From NCBI GenBank assembly GCA_042091035.1, contig JBELIG010000080.1:1-12579 (forward strand): a stretch of DNA of 12,579 nucleotides, written 5' to 3'. Shown here piece after piece: positions 1 to 6,200 of the stretch (position 1 is its first letter; each line of letters starts with the position of its first letter). Made by a program: the position numbers and the translations under genes. The notes under the pieces were generated by a model. That model worked only from the letters and a program-made list of their open reading frames with translations, was not told the DNA's origin and searched no databases. This DNA is from AM-2324 sp042091035. GTDB taxonomy: Bacteria > Bacteroidota > Bacteroidia > Chitinophagales > Saprospiraceae.

Positions 1-4
1 TAAT

Positions 5-54
5 ATTTCACCACTTTTTACCACTTTTTACCACAAAAACTTTCATTTTTCCAC
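5..54 (-). promoter_or_regulatory. Putative MraZ-type operator array (decamer repeats)
   Basis: CCAC occurs on the plus strand at 11, 21, 31 and 51, exactly in 10-bp register, with a degenerate unit (tttc) at 41. Read on the minus strand this is a series of GTGGTAAAAA-like decamers running leftward out of the window. MraZ, the repressor of the division and cell-wall (dcw) cluster, is known to bind three or more direct repeats at about 10-bp spacing: TGGGN plus 5 nt in E. coli, and AAAGTG(T/G) plus 3 nt in mollicutes. The minus-strand phrase AAAGTGG-TAA-AAAGTGG fits the second form. I infer that an mraZ gene starts just left of position 1 on the minus strand. That gene is not in the window, so the call rests on motif and phasing alone. 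Confidence 0.6.
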
Positions 55-61
55 AAAATCA

Positions 62-77
62 AGGTGTATTTACACCT
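62..77. repeat. 16-bp palindrome next to the decamer array
   Basis: AGGTGTA-TT-TACACCT is a perfect 7-bp inverted repeat with a 2-bp centre. It is too tight to make a good RNA hairpin, so a dimeric regulator site is the more natural reading. It lies immediately upstream (minus-strand sense) of the GTGG array, in the presumed promoter region of the gene left of the window. Chance occurrence in AT-rich DNA is possible. No cognate regulator is known to me. Confidence 0.35.
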
Positions 78-127
78 ATTTGGTTATTGAGCCGACATTA
101 AAAAGGTGGGAAAAATTTGAAAAACCC

Positions 128-173
128 TAATAAAAATGGGCGCTTCAGGTCATTTAAACCTAAAAGCGCCCAT
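128..173 (-). terminator. Rho-independent terminator of the mannosyltransferase gene
   Basis: A perfect 10-bp stem (ATGGGCGCTT at 136-145, its complement at 164-173) encloses an 18-nt loop that itself contains AGGT/ACCT. On the minus strand the stem is followed by TTTTATTA. On the plus strand there is no T-run after it. It lies about 50 bp past the stop codon of the minus-strand gene ending at 225, and it separates that gene from whatever is transcribed leftward out of the window. Confidence 0.8.
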
Positions 174-175
174 CT

Positions 176-203
176 GTGGGAAAAAATGGGAAAAATTTCC
201 CAC
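176..203. repeat. GTGGGAAA inverted repeat and tandem GGGAAAAA decamers
   Basis: GTGGGAAA (176-183) and TTTCCCAC (196-203) form an 8-bp inverted repeat with a 12-nt centre. Inside it, GTGGGAAAAA (176-185) and ATGGGAAAAA (186-195) are tandem decamers, and a further GTGGGAAAAA sits at 106-115. These resemble the GTGGTAAAAA units of the array at 5-54, but most point the other way. The element lies between the mannosyltransferase stop codon and its terminator. It could be additional MraZ-like boxes, part of the 3' end structure, or both. Confidence 0.45.
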
Positions 204-224
204 TTTTCTATATTTCTTTATTTT

Positions 225-974
225 TTACCTCGAATACGAGTTTGAAAATGCCCAAAACCTCATTTGCAAAACACCCATAACTGCCTCTTTTACAATACCT
301 CCGGACATTTTAGAAACCCCCTCCTCTCGATCAGAAAACAAAATGGGAATCTCTTTTATCTTGAAACCAAGAAGGTAGGTCGCAAACTTCATCTCAATCT
401 GAAAAGCATAACCTATAAACTTAATCTTTTTAAAATCGATCGCGGATAAGACCTCTTTCTTGTAGGCCACGAAACCAGCAGTTGGGTCTTTCACAGGCAT
501 GAAAGTAATCAAACGCACATACACAGAAGCCCCAAAAGAGATTAGTATTCTCGATAAAGGCCAATTTTTCAATTTTCCACCTCGCACATATCTTGAACCA
601 ACTACAAGATCTGATCCTTCTAACAACTGAGCATCTAAGCGAATAAGATCGTCTGGATTATGGGAAAAATCACAATCCATTTCAAAGATATGATCATAAT
701 TATTTTGAAGTGCCCACTCAAAACCAGCAATATAGGCAGTGCCTAATCCAAGTTTTCCAGAGCGCTCGATCAAGTGTATACGTTTTGGAAGCTGTTCTAT
801 TTTTTGCTTAACAATGGATGCCGTGCCATCCGGCGAACCATCATCCACAATGAGAATATCAAATCCAGGAGAAAGGCTTAATACTTTCTCCAACATACGT
901 TCGATATTCTCGATCTCGTTGTAAGTTGGTATTATAACCAACCTAGAAGTGGATATAGCTGTCTGTGTTGTCAA
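225..974 (-). CDS. Polyprenol monophosphomannose synthase (DPM1-like, GT2)
   Basis: A 249-residue family 2 glycosyltransferase of the dolichyl/polyprenyl-phosphate mannose synthase type. The family transfers mannose from GDP-mannose to a polyprenyl phosphate at the cytoplasmic face of the membrane, supplying lipid-linked mannose for extracytoplasmic glycosylation. Visible motifs in order are IIPTYNE (14-20), VDDGSPDGT (43-51), GLGTAY (76-81), the metal-binding D-x-D region in MDCDFSHNP (99-107), GSRYVRGG (126-133) and a DREEGVSKMS segment near the C-terminus. It ends after the catalytic domain, with no C-terminal membrane helices and no GtrA-like domain, as in the soluble members. The start is unusual: TTG at 974. 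No ATG lies upstream before an in-frame TGA, and the first in-frame ATG downstream (Met27) falls after the PTYNE motif. A second TTG at codon 12 is the only other plausible choice. The sugar specificity is inferred from the family. Confidence 0.9.
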   Translation of the reverse strand: MTTQTAISTSRLVIIPTYNEIENIERMLEKVLSLSPGFDILIVDDGSPDGTASIVKQKIEQLPKRIHLIERSGKLGLGTAYIAGFEWALQNNYDHIFEMDCDFSHNPDDLIRLDAQLLEGSDLVVGSRYVRGGKLKNWPLSRILISFGASVYVRLITFMPVKDPTAGFVAYKKEVLSAIDFKKIKFIGYAFQIEMKFATYLLGFKIKEIPILFSDREEGVSKMSGGIVKEAVMGVLQMRFWAFSNSYSR

Positions 975-1007
975 GATTTGATTTTTAAGATAAATCGGTC
1001 AACCGGA

Positions 1008-1040
1008 CTTAAAAAGGGCTTCCTTTATTAAGAAAACCCT
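1008..1040 (-). terminator. Terminator of the HesB/IscA-type gene
   Basis: Read on the minus strand, a 9-bp stem (1040-1032 with 1023-1015, including two G-T wobbles) and an 8-nt loop are followed by TTTTT. The wobbles pair only on the minus strand, which fixes the orientation. It lies 26 bp past the stop codon of the gene ending at 1066 and about 35 bp before the TTG start of the next gene, so the two minus-strand genes are probably mostly separate units. Confidence 0.75.
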
Positions 1041-1065
1041 AATGTAATAATAATTTTAATATTTG

Positions 1066-1413
1066 TTATGCGGAAAACGAAGTCCCACATCCGCAAGTTT
1101 CTTTTGCATTTGGATTGTTGAAGGTAAAACCTCTATTATTTAATCCTTCCTCCCAATCAATCTCCATTCCTATCAAGTATAGCGCATGAGCCTTTTGAAT
1201 AAAGATTGAGAAATCGTCGAGTCTGTACACATCGTCTTTTTCCTTACTTTCGTCAAAACCTAATATATATGTGTAACCCGAACATCCTCCGCCCTTTACA
1301 CCCACACGTACTCCGTGAGAATCAGGAATCTGCTGTTCATTTTTTATCCTTCTCAATGCATCAATAGCTCCTGCTGTTAGCGAGATCGGAGCCATTTGTT
1401 GATTTTCACTCAT
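1066..1413 (-). CDS. HesB/IscA/ErpA-type iron-sulfur cluster carrier
   Basis: A 115-residue A-type carrier of normal family length. These proteins bind an Fe-S cluster or iron between subunits and pass it to apo-proteins in the cytoplasm. The three conserved cysteines are present: Cys44 in GGGCSGYTY, and Cys107 and Cys109 in the C-terminal CGCG motif. The NPNAKETCGCG ending is typical. The ATG at 1413 is preceded by a weak GAG and by an exact -7 promoter match. The gene stands alone here, with no isc or suf partners in the window, so whether it belongs to the IscA, SufA or ErpA subgroup cannot be decided from context. Confidence 0.93.
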   Translation of the reverse strand: MSENQQMAPISLTAGAIDALRRIKNEQQIPDSHGVRVGVKGGGCSGYTYILGFDESKEKDDVYRLDDFSIFIQKAHALYLIGMEIDWEEGLNNRGFTFNNPNAKETCGCGTSFSA

Positions 1414-1431
1414 CTCAAATTAATTTTTTTA

Positions 1432-1439
1432 CAAAAATA
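1432..1439 (-). promoter_or_regulatory. Bacteroidota -7 promoter element for the IscA-type gene
   Basis: TATTTTTG on the minus strand matches the Bacteroidota -7 consensus TAnnTTTG exactly, 18 bp upstream of the ATG at 1413. The nearest TTTG that could act as the -33 element (minus strand, 1469-1466) is 26 bp away. That is longer than the usual spacing of about 19-21 bp, so only the -7 part is supported. Confidence 0.5.
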
Positions 1440-1558
1440 GTCTTTTCTTTGATATAGTATAACCTCAAATTAACAACAAAACATTAAAAACTTTTCCAAA
1501 GTTTATAAAAGTACACTTTTAAGAACAATTTAAGACTTAACTAAATAAAGAAAACTCA

Positions 1559-2080
1559 ATGGATACATTCCTTGAAATCATCAAAATCACGATTCCTGCT
1601 CTAATTGTTTTCCTATCTGTATATTTCATAATGAAGAAATATTTGGATCAGCAATATCAGTTGCAACTCCTGGACTTCAAAAAAGATAGAAAAAACACGA
1701 CTACTCCTTTAAAGTTGCAGTCCTATGAAAGGCTGTCTTTGTTCTGTGAGAGGATCTCCATCCCTAACCTTGTCTTAAGGATAAAAACTAAGGGTGCATC
1801 TTCTGCCGCCTTGCGTGTAAGTTTATTAATGGCTGTTCAACAAGAATTTGAACACAATATTTCTCAACAAATCTATATCTCTGATCAGTTGTGGGAAATT
1901 ATAAAGCTAGCACGAGCAGAATCAATAGAATTAGTAAATTCCGTGTCAGAAAAGATAGACCCCAAAGCTGATTCAGATGAATTAGCCAATGCACTTATCG
2001 CTGTGTATTCTTCTATGAAAAAATCAGCTACCCAAACTGCATTGATGGCAATACGCCAAGAAGCAGCTCTTATGATCTAA
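1559..2080 (+). CDS. Conserved hypothetical protein with one N-terminal membrane helix
   Basis: A 173-residue protein. One hydrophobic helix spans about residues 7-25, followed by Lys-Lys-Tyr. The rest is a soluble, mostly helical domain of about 145 residues rich in charged residues, Gln and Ser, with no cysteine pairs and no recognisable catalytic motif. The topology suggests an N-terminal anchor with a cytoplasmic domain. It resembles a small Bacteroidota-only family of unknown function that I recall as DUF7935, an assignment I could not check. It is the first gene of a plus-strand operon and its stop codon is 11 bp before the penicillin acylase start. The ATG at 1559 follows A-rich sequence (aaagaaaactca), and no closer start exists. 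I do not assign a function. Confidence 0.8.
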   Translation: MDTFLEIIKITIPALIVFLSVYFIMKKYLDQQYQLQLLDFKKDRKNTTTPLKLQSYERLSLFCERISIPNLVLRIKTKGASSAALRVSLLMAVQQEFEHNISQQIYISDQLWEIIKLARAESIELVNSVSEKIDPKADSDELANALIAVYSSMKKSATQTALMAIRQEAALMI

Positions 2081-2091
2081 GATAAATAAAG

Positions 2092-4515
2092 ATGAAATCA
2101 ATAAAATTCCTAATTCTCAGTGCGCTTAGCCTAGGCTTTGTTTACCTACTTAGTAATCCTCTGCAGGTAAAAGACACTCAGCTACCAGCCCTAGGTAATT
2201 TCTTCAATCCCTTTGAAGGCTTCTGGTCTAATGCAAAGACTAATCCGATATCCCTGGATGCCACAACATTTCCAGTACTTCAAGAAGATGTCCAAGTAAA
2301 AATAGATGTCAGAGGAGTTCCTCACATTTTTGCTCAAAATATGTCTGATGCCATTTTTGCACAAGGATACTTGACTGCTCAAGACAGACTATGGCAGATG
2401 GAAATAACACATCGGTCAGCAAGTGGGAGACTTTCTGAAATTTTTGGCAAGAGAGCTCTCAAATCAGATATTCAAAATCGGAAAATAGGCAATGAACACT
2501 ATGCGATTAAAAGAAATCAAAAGTGGAACGAGTTTGCGAAAGGTGATGAAAAGATTTTCCTGAGTCAATACGCAAAAGGAGTCAATGCATATATAGAAAC
2601 ACTTGATGAGCGTAGCCTACCATTTGAGTATAAACTCTTCAACCATAAACCTGAAGCTTTTCAGCCATTACACGCTACTCTAATAGTCACCAAGATGGCT
2701 CAAAGGCTTTGTGGAAGAGAAGAAGACCTTGAAAAAACAAATCTGCTGGCTGCTCTGGGTGCTGAAGCATTTGATTATTTATATCCTGATTATAATAAAG
2801 CTCAATCACCCATTGTCGCTGATTCCAATCAGGTTTCATATCCTAAGGGGTCTGCTTCAGCAGAGCAGACGGTCTCATTTTATGACCATGAGCCTTTTGA
2901 AAAACCAAATCCTTCGAATGGATCGAATAACTGGGCCGTTTCAGGAGATAAAACTCGATCAGGAAAACCAATTCTAGCAAATGATCCTCATTTAGGTATG
3001 ACATTACCTTCCGTATGGTACGAGATTCAAATCCACACACCAGAAATGAATGTTTATGGTGTAACCTTGCCAGGCATACCAGGAGTCATCATAGGTTTCA
3101 ACGAAAACATTGCTTGGGGCGTAACTAACGTATCGCACGATGTAACAGACTTTTACAAGGTAAACTGGGCAGATGAAGCAAAAACTAAGTACAATTATCT
3201 AGGGGAAGTAAAAGCAATCGAAGAAATACAGGATACTATAAAAATCCTTGGAGAAGAGCCATACATACACGACCTTAAGTATACCGAACTTGGGCCTATC
3301 GTATATTCAGAGGCGGATCATCCAGAGCAGGACCTCATCATGAGATGGCTAGTCAACGAAGATCCAACAAACTTTGAGCTAAGCACTTTTATAGATCTTT
3401 GCAAAGCAAAAAACTATAAAGAATATCGAGCTGCCTTGAGTAGTTATGCTATACCTGCTCAAAACTTTGTTTTTGCAGACAACAGTGGAGATATAGCAAT
3501 CACAGTTACTGGTAAATTTCCGATAAAAGAAGATGGTCAAGGAAAATTCATCTATGAGGAGATAACAGAAAATAATCTTTGGAAAGGATATATCCCCTTC
3601 GATAGTCTTCCTCATTCCTACAACCCAACTTCAGGTTTTGTTGGATCTGCAAACCAACACTCTACCACACCCAACTATCCTTATTATTACAATGGTCGCT
3701 TTGATCATTATAGAGGCAGGATTCTTCATCAAAAACTATCGAAGATGAATGACATCCGTGCAGAAGACATGATGGCACTTCAAAATGATTCAGAGTCATT
3801 GATAGCTCACGACATTCTGCCTGCACTCACAGCTATGGTTGATGAGGGTGATTTCAACGCTCTAAAAAAAGGAATGCTTCAAATGCTCAGAGATTGGGAT
3901 ATGAAATTTGATAAGGATTCAAAAGCTCCGATTCTATTCTATAGTTGGTGGAAAAACATCTATAAATTGACTTGGGATGAAATCGATGCAATAGCGGAAA
4001 ACAGAGCGGTTTACAAACCTGGTGATTGGCGAACTATTGAAATGATCCAAGAAGATTCCTCAAGCAAATACTTCGACATTCAGGAAACCGAAGCAAAAGA
4101 AAAAGCATCAGATATTATAAATCTTGCTTTTGAAAAGACCTACCAAGAGCTAGAAGGTCGAATAAATGAAGAAGCTTATGACTGGGGAACATATTGGTCT
4201 GCGCAGGTTATGCACTTAAGCAAAGTACCTGCTCTTTCACATCCTAATGTGGAAGTCAGTGGTTTTAAATATGCCTTAAACGCTATCCGAGGTAGTCACG
4301 GTCCATCATGGAGGATGATTGTAGAATTAGATGAATATCCAAAAGCTTATGGGGTTTACCCAGGCGGTCAATCTGGAAATCCTGCTTCAAAACTATATGA
4401 TTCAAACTTAGACGCTTGGACCAAAGGTGACTATTACGAGCTTCAATTTATGAAAAGCCCTGAGGATGATAGATTTGGCTCAGATTATAACACACTGACC
4501 TTTAAAAAATTATAA
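2092..4515 (+). CDS. Penicillin acylase family protein (Ntn hydrolase)
   Basis: An 807-residue member of the penicillin G acylase / acyl-homoserine-lactone acylase / cephalosporin acylase superfamily. Members are made as a precursor, exported, and cut by themselves just before a serine that becomes the N-terminal nucleophile of the beta chain. Here that serine is Ser278 in the motif NGSNNW (276-281), followed by the family motif NDPHLG (297-302). The likely oxyanion Asn is Asn521 in GSANQ. The C-terminal YPGGQSGNP (756-764) is also characteristic. Residues 1-20 form a hydrophobic segment that serves as signal peptide or membrane anchor, so the enzyme should act in the periplasm or at the inner membrane. 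Predicted chains are alpha, before residue 278, and beta, 278-807. The substrate cannot be read from sequence. Amide hydrolysis of N-acyl compounds (AHLs, beta-lactams, acyl-amino acids) is the family's range. The next gene starts 2 bp after its stop codon. Confidence 0.93.
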   Translation: MKSIKFLILSALSLGFVYLLSNPLQVKDTQLPALGNFFNPFEGFWSNAKTNPISLDATTFPVLQEDVQVKIDVRGVPHIFAQNMSDAIFAQGYLTAQDRLWQMEITHRSASGRLSEIFGKRALKSDIQNRKIGNEHYAIKRNQKWNEFAKGDEKIFLSQYAKGVNAYIETLDERSLPFEYKLFNHKPEAFQPLHATLIVTKMAQRLCGREEDLEKTNLLAALGAEAFDYLYPDYNKAQSPIVADSNQVSYPKGSASAEQTVSFYDHEPFEKPNPSNGSNNWAVSGDKTRSGKPILANDPHLGMTLPSVWYEIQIHTPEMNVYGVTLPGIPGVIIGFNENIAWGVTNVSHDVTDFYKVNWADEAKTKYNYLGEVKAIEEIQDTIKILGEEPYIHDLKYTELGPIVYSEADHPEQDLIMRWLVNEDPTNFELSTFIDLCKAKNYKEYRAALSSYAIPAQNFVFADNSGDIAITVTGKFPIKEDGQGKFIYEEITENNLWKGYIPFDSLPHSYNPTSGFVGSANQHSTTPNYPYYYNGRFDHYRGRILHQKLSKMNDIRAEDMMALQNDSESLIAHDILPALTAMVDEGDFNALKKGMLQMLRDWDMKFDKDSKAPILFYSWWKNIYKLTWDEIDAIAENRAVYKPGDWRTIEMIQEDSSSKYFDIQETEAKEKASDIINLAFEKTYQELEGRINEEAYDWGTYWSAQVMHLSKVPALSHPNVEVSGFKYALNAIRGSHGPSWRMIVELDEYPKAYGVYPGGQSGNPASKLYDSNLDAWTKGDYYELQFMKSPEDDRFGSDYNTLTFKKL

Positions 4516-4517
4516 GT

Positions 4518-4865
4518 ATGAAATTCACTATACACCTTACCCTATTTGTACTTATATGTTTACTAGTGCCAATGTACTCTAATTGGCTTTACATGGCGCC
4601 TTTGGGTGCGTTGGTCGGATTTTTCATACCATACAGGAAAACAATTAGTAGTTTTGCATATAGCTTTTTATTTTCGTTCATGACTTGGAGTGGTGCAGCA
4701 GCAATGATAGCAATTCCAAACGATATGATCCTCGCAGAACGCGTTGGAGGTATATTAAACATAGGCGGAACAGCTCTAATTCTTGTTACTGGACTTGTTG
4801 CTGGACTATTCATGGGTTTATCCGCTGCAAGTGGGCACAGTTTTAAACAAATTTTTAAAAAATAA
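4518..4865 (+). CDS. Small multi-pass membrane protein, unknown function
   Basis: A 115-residue, very hydrophobic protein with about four predicted membrane segments (roughly 5-19, 23-37, 44-66 and 81-103) and a basic C-terminal tail ending in QIFKK. It has no recognisable enzymatic motif, and I do not recognise the family. Its ATG comes 2 bp after the stop codon of the penicillin acylase gene, which suggests translational coupling and co-regulation with the acylase. The glycine-rich fourth helix (ALILVTGLVAGLFMG) could pack against another helix. A structural, stabilising or transport role beside the acylase is possible but unsupported. Confidence 0.8.
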   Translation: MKFTIHLTLFVLICLLVPMYSNWLYMAPLGALVGFFIPYRKTISSFAYSFLFSFMTWSGAAAMIAIPNDMILAERVGGILNIGGTALILVTGLVAGLFMGLSAASGHSFKQIFKK

Positions 4866-4879
4866 ATTACAACTCAAAC

Positions 4880-5236
4880 ATGTATTCCGAAAGTGAAATC
4901 AACAAGGCTAGAAAGCGCGTTAAGCAGAAAAAAGACTTTTACAAACACCTACAATCGTACTTGGCTGTAAACATAATCTTCTTTTTTGTTGCAGGCTGGA
5001 GCTGGAGGTTTCCTGCCATGTTCTGGGGCATTGGTATAGTATCTCACTATTTCTCAATTTGGGGCATACCTGGTTCGGGCAAAGGAAGTACTGAATGGGA
5101 AGAGAAAGAAGTTGAAAGAGAGTTGAAAAAAATGAAAAAGCACAAAACAGGATCGAGTTCCTCGAACCCGGATATAGACGAAAAGCTTGAACTTAAACAA
5201 ATGGATCCAAGATATAAAGATTCAGATTTCGTATAA
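4880..5236 (+). CDS. 2TM domain-containing protein
   Basis: A 118-residue protein carrying the 2TM domain. The N-terminal amphipathic part AxKRVKQKKDFYKHLQSYLAVN leads into two close membrane helices (about 26-41 and 45-62), followed by WEEKEVERELKKM. That WE-plus-charged-helix ending is typical of the family, which in Bacteroidota occurs both alone and fused to LytTR or histidine-kinase domains. The tail (about 88-118) is Lys/Ser/Asp rich and looks disordered. It is the last gene of the operon, 14 bp after the preceding gene, and is followed directly by a strong terminator. The family has no established biochemical function. A sensory or membrane-scaffold role is a guess. Confidence 0.85.
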   Translation: MYSESEINKARKRVKQKKDFYKHLQSYLAVNIIFFFVAGWSWRFPAMFWGIGIVSHYFSIWGIPGSGKGSTEWEEKEVERELKKMKKHKTGSSSSNPDIDEKLELKQMDPRYKDSDFV

Positions 5237-5271
5237 AAAAAAGGGTGGTTCTTAGGAACCACCCTTTTTTG
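5237..5271. terminator. Bidirectional terminator shared by a convergent gene pair
   Basis: A perfect 9-bp stem (GGGTGGTTC at 5243-5251, its complement at 5256-5264) has the 4-nt loop TTAG and is flanked by an A-run on the left and a T-run on the right, so it works in both directions. It starts right after the plus-strand 2TM gene. The TAA stop codon of the opposing gene (5252-5254) lies inside the loop, and the last Gly-Gly-Ser codons of that gene form one arm. Confidence 0.92.
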
Positions 5272-6073
5272 TGAAACTACAGACAATGCCACCTTTCAAA
5301 TGCCAGGCAAGTCCTATATTCCTTCCATAAAAATAATTCCCTCCTCCAGCAATAAGACCAAATCCTTTCTTTAAGGGTGCATATAGGTTAAATCCTGCCT
5401 TTAGCCAGGAAGAACCCTGACCGGCTCCTACCGAAACATCCACTCCTTGCTCAAAAGTATGGAAATAGTCTACCCATAGGTCAAAATATATTTTTGAGGC
5501 AGCAAAGCCTACTTTTGAAATTATCGTCCCTCCAACCTGAAAATCAGGAATAAAACGAACGTCGGCACCCGTCTGAAACATAAAGAATGCTCCAGTTTTA
5601 TTGTCAAACTGTACAATTCCTCTTGGTTGAAAACTCACAGCCTTCTGACCGATTGGATTAGCAACAGAAGTAGAATAGTTAGACATAGGAAATGAAAGTC
5701 CAACAGCACCAATACGTTTAATAGTCCAATCTCCTTTAACTTGCTTTTTTGACAACTTCTTTACTCCAAGTATAGCATCCTGAAATCCTGCATTCACTTT
5801 ATTCAATGAAATATATGGAAGCGATAGTATCAAATTACGATCTCCTTTGAGCCCCATAGCCATAAAGAACGAGCCTGTGTAGGTGGTATTACTGATTTCT
5901 TGGGCTGTATTTCCAAACTTATAGGTATCATAAGATTCATGGGAATAAGAAAGCACAAGGTCTGTATTTCCTTGAGACTTCATGTAGCCATCAAATGCAC
6001 CCTGTGCATAGGCTTGGTTTTGATAAATACAAGTGAAAATAATTATCGACAAAAACAGATAACTTCTAAGCAT
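5252..6073 (-). CDS. Putative outer-membrane beta-barrel protein, unknown function
   Basis: A 273-residue exported protein. A signal peptide (hydrophobic core about 5-17) ends in AYA, giving probable cleavage between residues 23 and 24 before QGAFDG. The mature part alternates hydrophobic and polar residues with many Gly, Tyr and Phe, as in outer-membrane beta-barrels. Repeated strand-like stretches include GSFFMAMGLK, GAFFMFQTGADVRF and GFGLIAGGGNYFYGRNIGLAWHL. There is no TonB box, OmpA domain or enzyme motif. It resembles the small barrels often annotated as transporter or phenol-degradation-meta-pathway-like proteins, but I do not assign a family. The gene has no same-strand partner nearby: icd upstream has its own terminator. 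The C-terminus carries a short hydrophilic TKKGGS tail after the last strand, encoded by the terminator stem. Confidence 0.8.
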   Translation of the reverse strand: MLRSYLFLSIIIFTCIYQNQAYAQGAFDGYMKSQGNTDLVLSYSHESYDTYKFGNTAQEISNTTYTGSFFMAMGLKGDRNLILSLPYISLNKVNAGFQDAILGVKKLSKKQVKGDWTIKRIGAVGLSFPMSNYSTSVANPIGQKAVSFQPRGIVQFDNKTGAFFMFQTGADVRFIPDFQVGGTIISKVGFAASKIYFDLWVDYFHTFEQGVDVSVGAGQGSSWLKAGFNLYAPLKKGFGLIAGGGNYFYGRNIGLAWHLKGGIVCSFTKKGGS

Positions 6074-6130
6074 AATTCGAGTTGGTAAAATAAATTAGTC
6101 GGCTTTAATCCGATTTCCTTACATAAGAAT

Positions 6131-6163
6131 AAAAATAAAAAAAGGAAGCCCCAAAGGACTTCC
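6131..6163 (-). terminator. Rho-independent terminator of icd
   Basis: On the minus strand GGAAGTCC (6163-6156) pairs with GGGCTTCC (6151-6144, one G-T wobble) around a 4-nt loop, followed by seven T's and more T-rich sequence (6143-6131). It lies about 28 bp past the icd stop codon and 70 bp before the start of the next minus-strand gene. Confidence 0.88.
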
Positions 6164-6177
6164 AATTTATATTAGCT

Positions 6178-6200
6178 CAGAATGTACGAATTACATTCTG
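6178..6200 (-). repeat. Perfect 9-bp inverted repeat over the icd stop codon
   Basis: CAGAATGTA (6178-6186) and TACATTCTG (6192-6200) are perfect complements with a 5-nt loop. In the icd transcript the 5' arm holds the last codons and the stop codon begins at the end of that arm. No T-run follows directly, and the true terminator comes about 15 bp later. It may form an mRNA 3' hairpin that protects the transcript or affects termination of translation. No function is established. Confidence 0.6.

Noticed and set aside
1..60. CRISPR or satellite repeat, suggested by the tandem ccacttttta units
   Set aside because: The units are only 10 bp with no spacers and only two are identical. Helical phasing of a short core fits an operator better.
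136..173. Hairpin as a plus-strand terminator
   Set aside because: No T-run follows on the plus strand and no plus-strand gene precedes it. The T-run is on the minus side.
136..378. An 80-codon plus-strand reading frame and an overlapping 61-codon one at 264-449
   Set aside because: They overlap the minus-strand terminator and the 3' part of the mannosyltransferase gene. The translation is low-complexity Phe/Lys-rich and shows no domain.
1480..1558. Promoter for the plus-strand operon (phrases such as TACACTTTT near 1512)
   Set aside because: No exact TAnnTTTG with a -33 element at proper spacing. The region surely contains a promoter, but I cannot place it.
2711..2977. An 88-codon frame inside the penicillin acylase gene, raising the possibility of a frameshift
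   Set aside because: The main frame is uninterrupted for 807 codons with all family motifs in order, so there is no frameshift.
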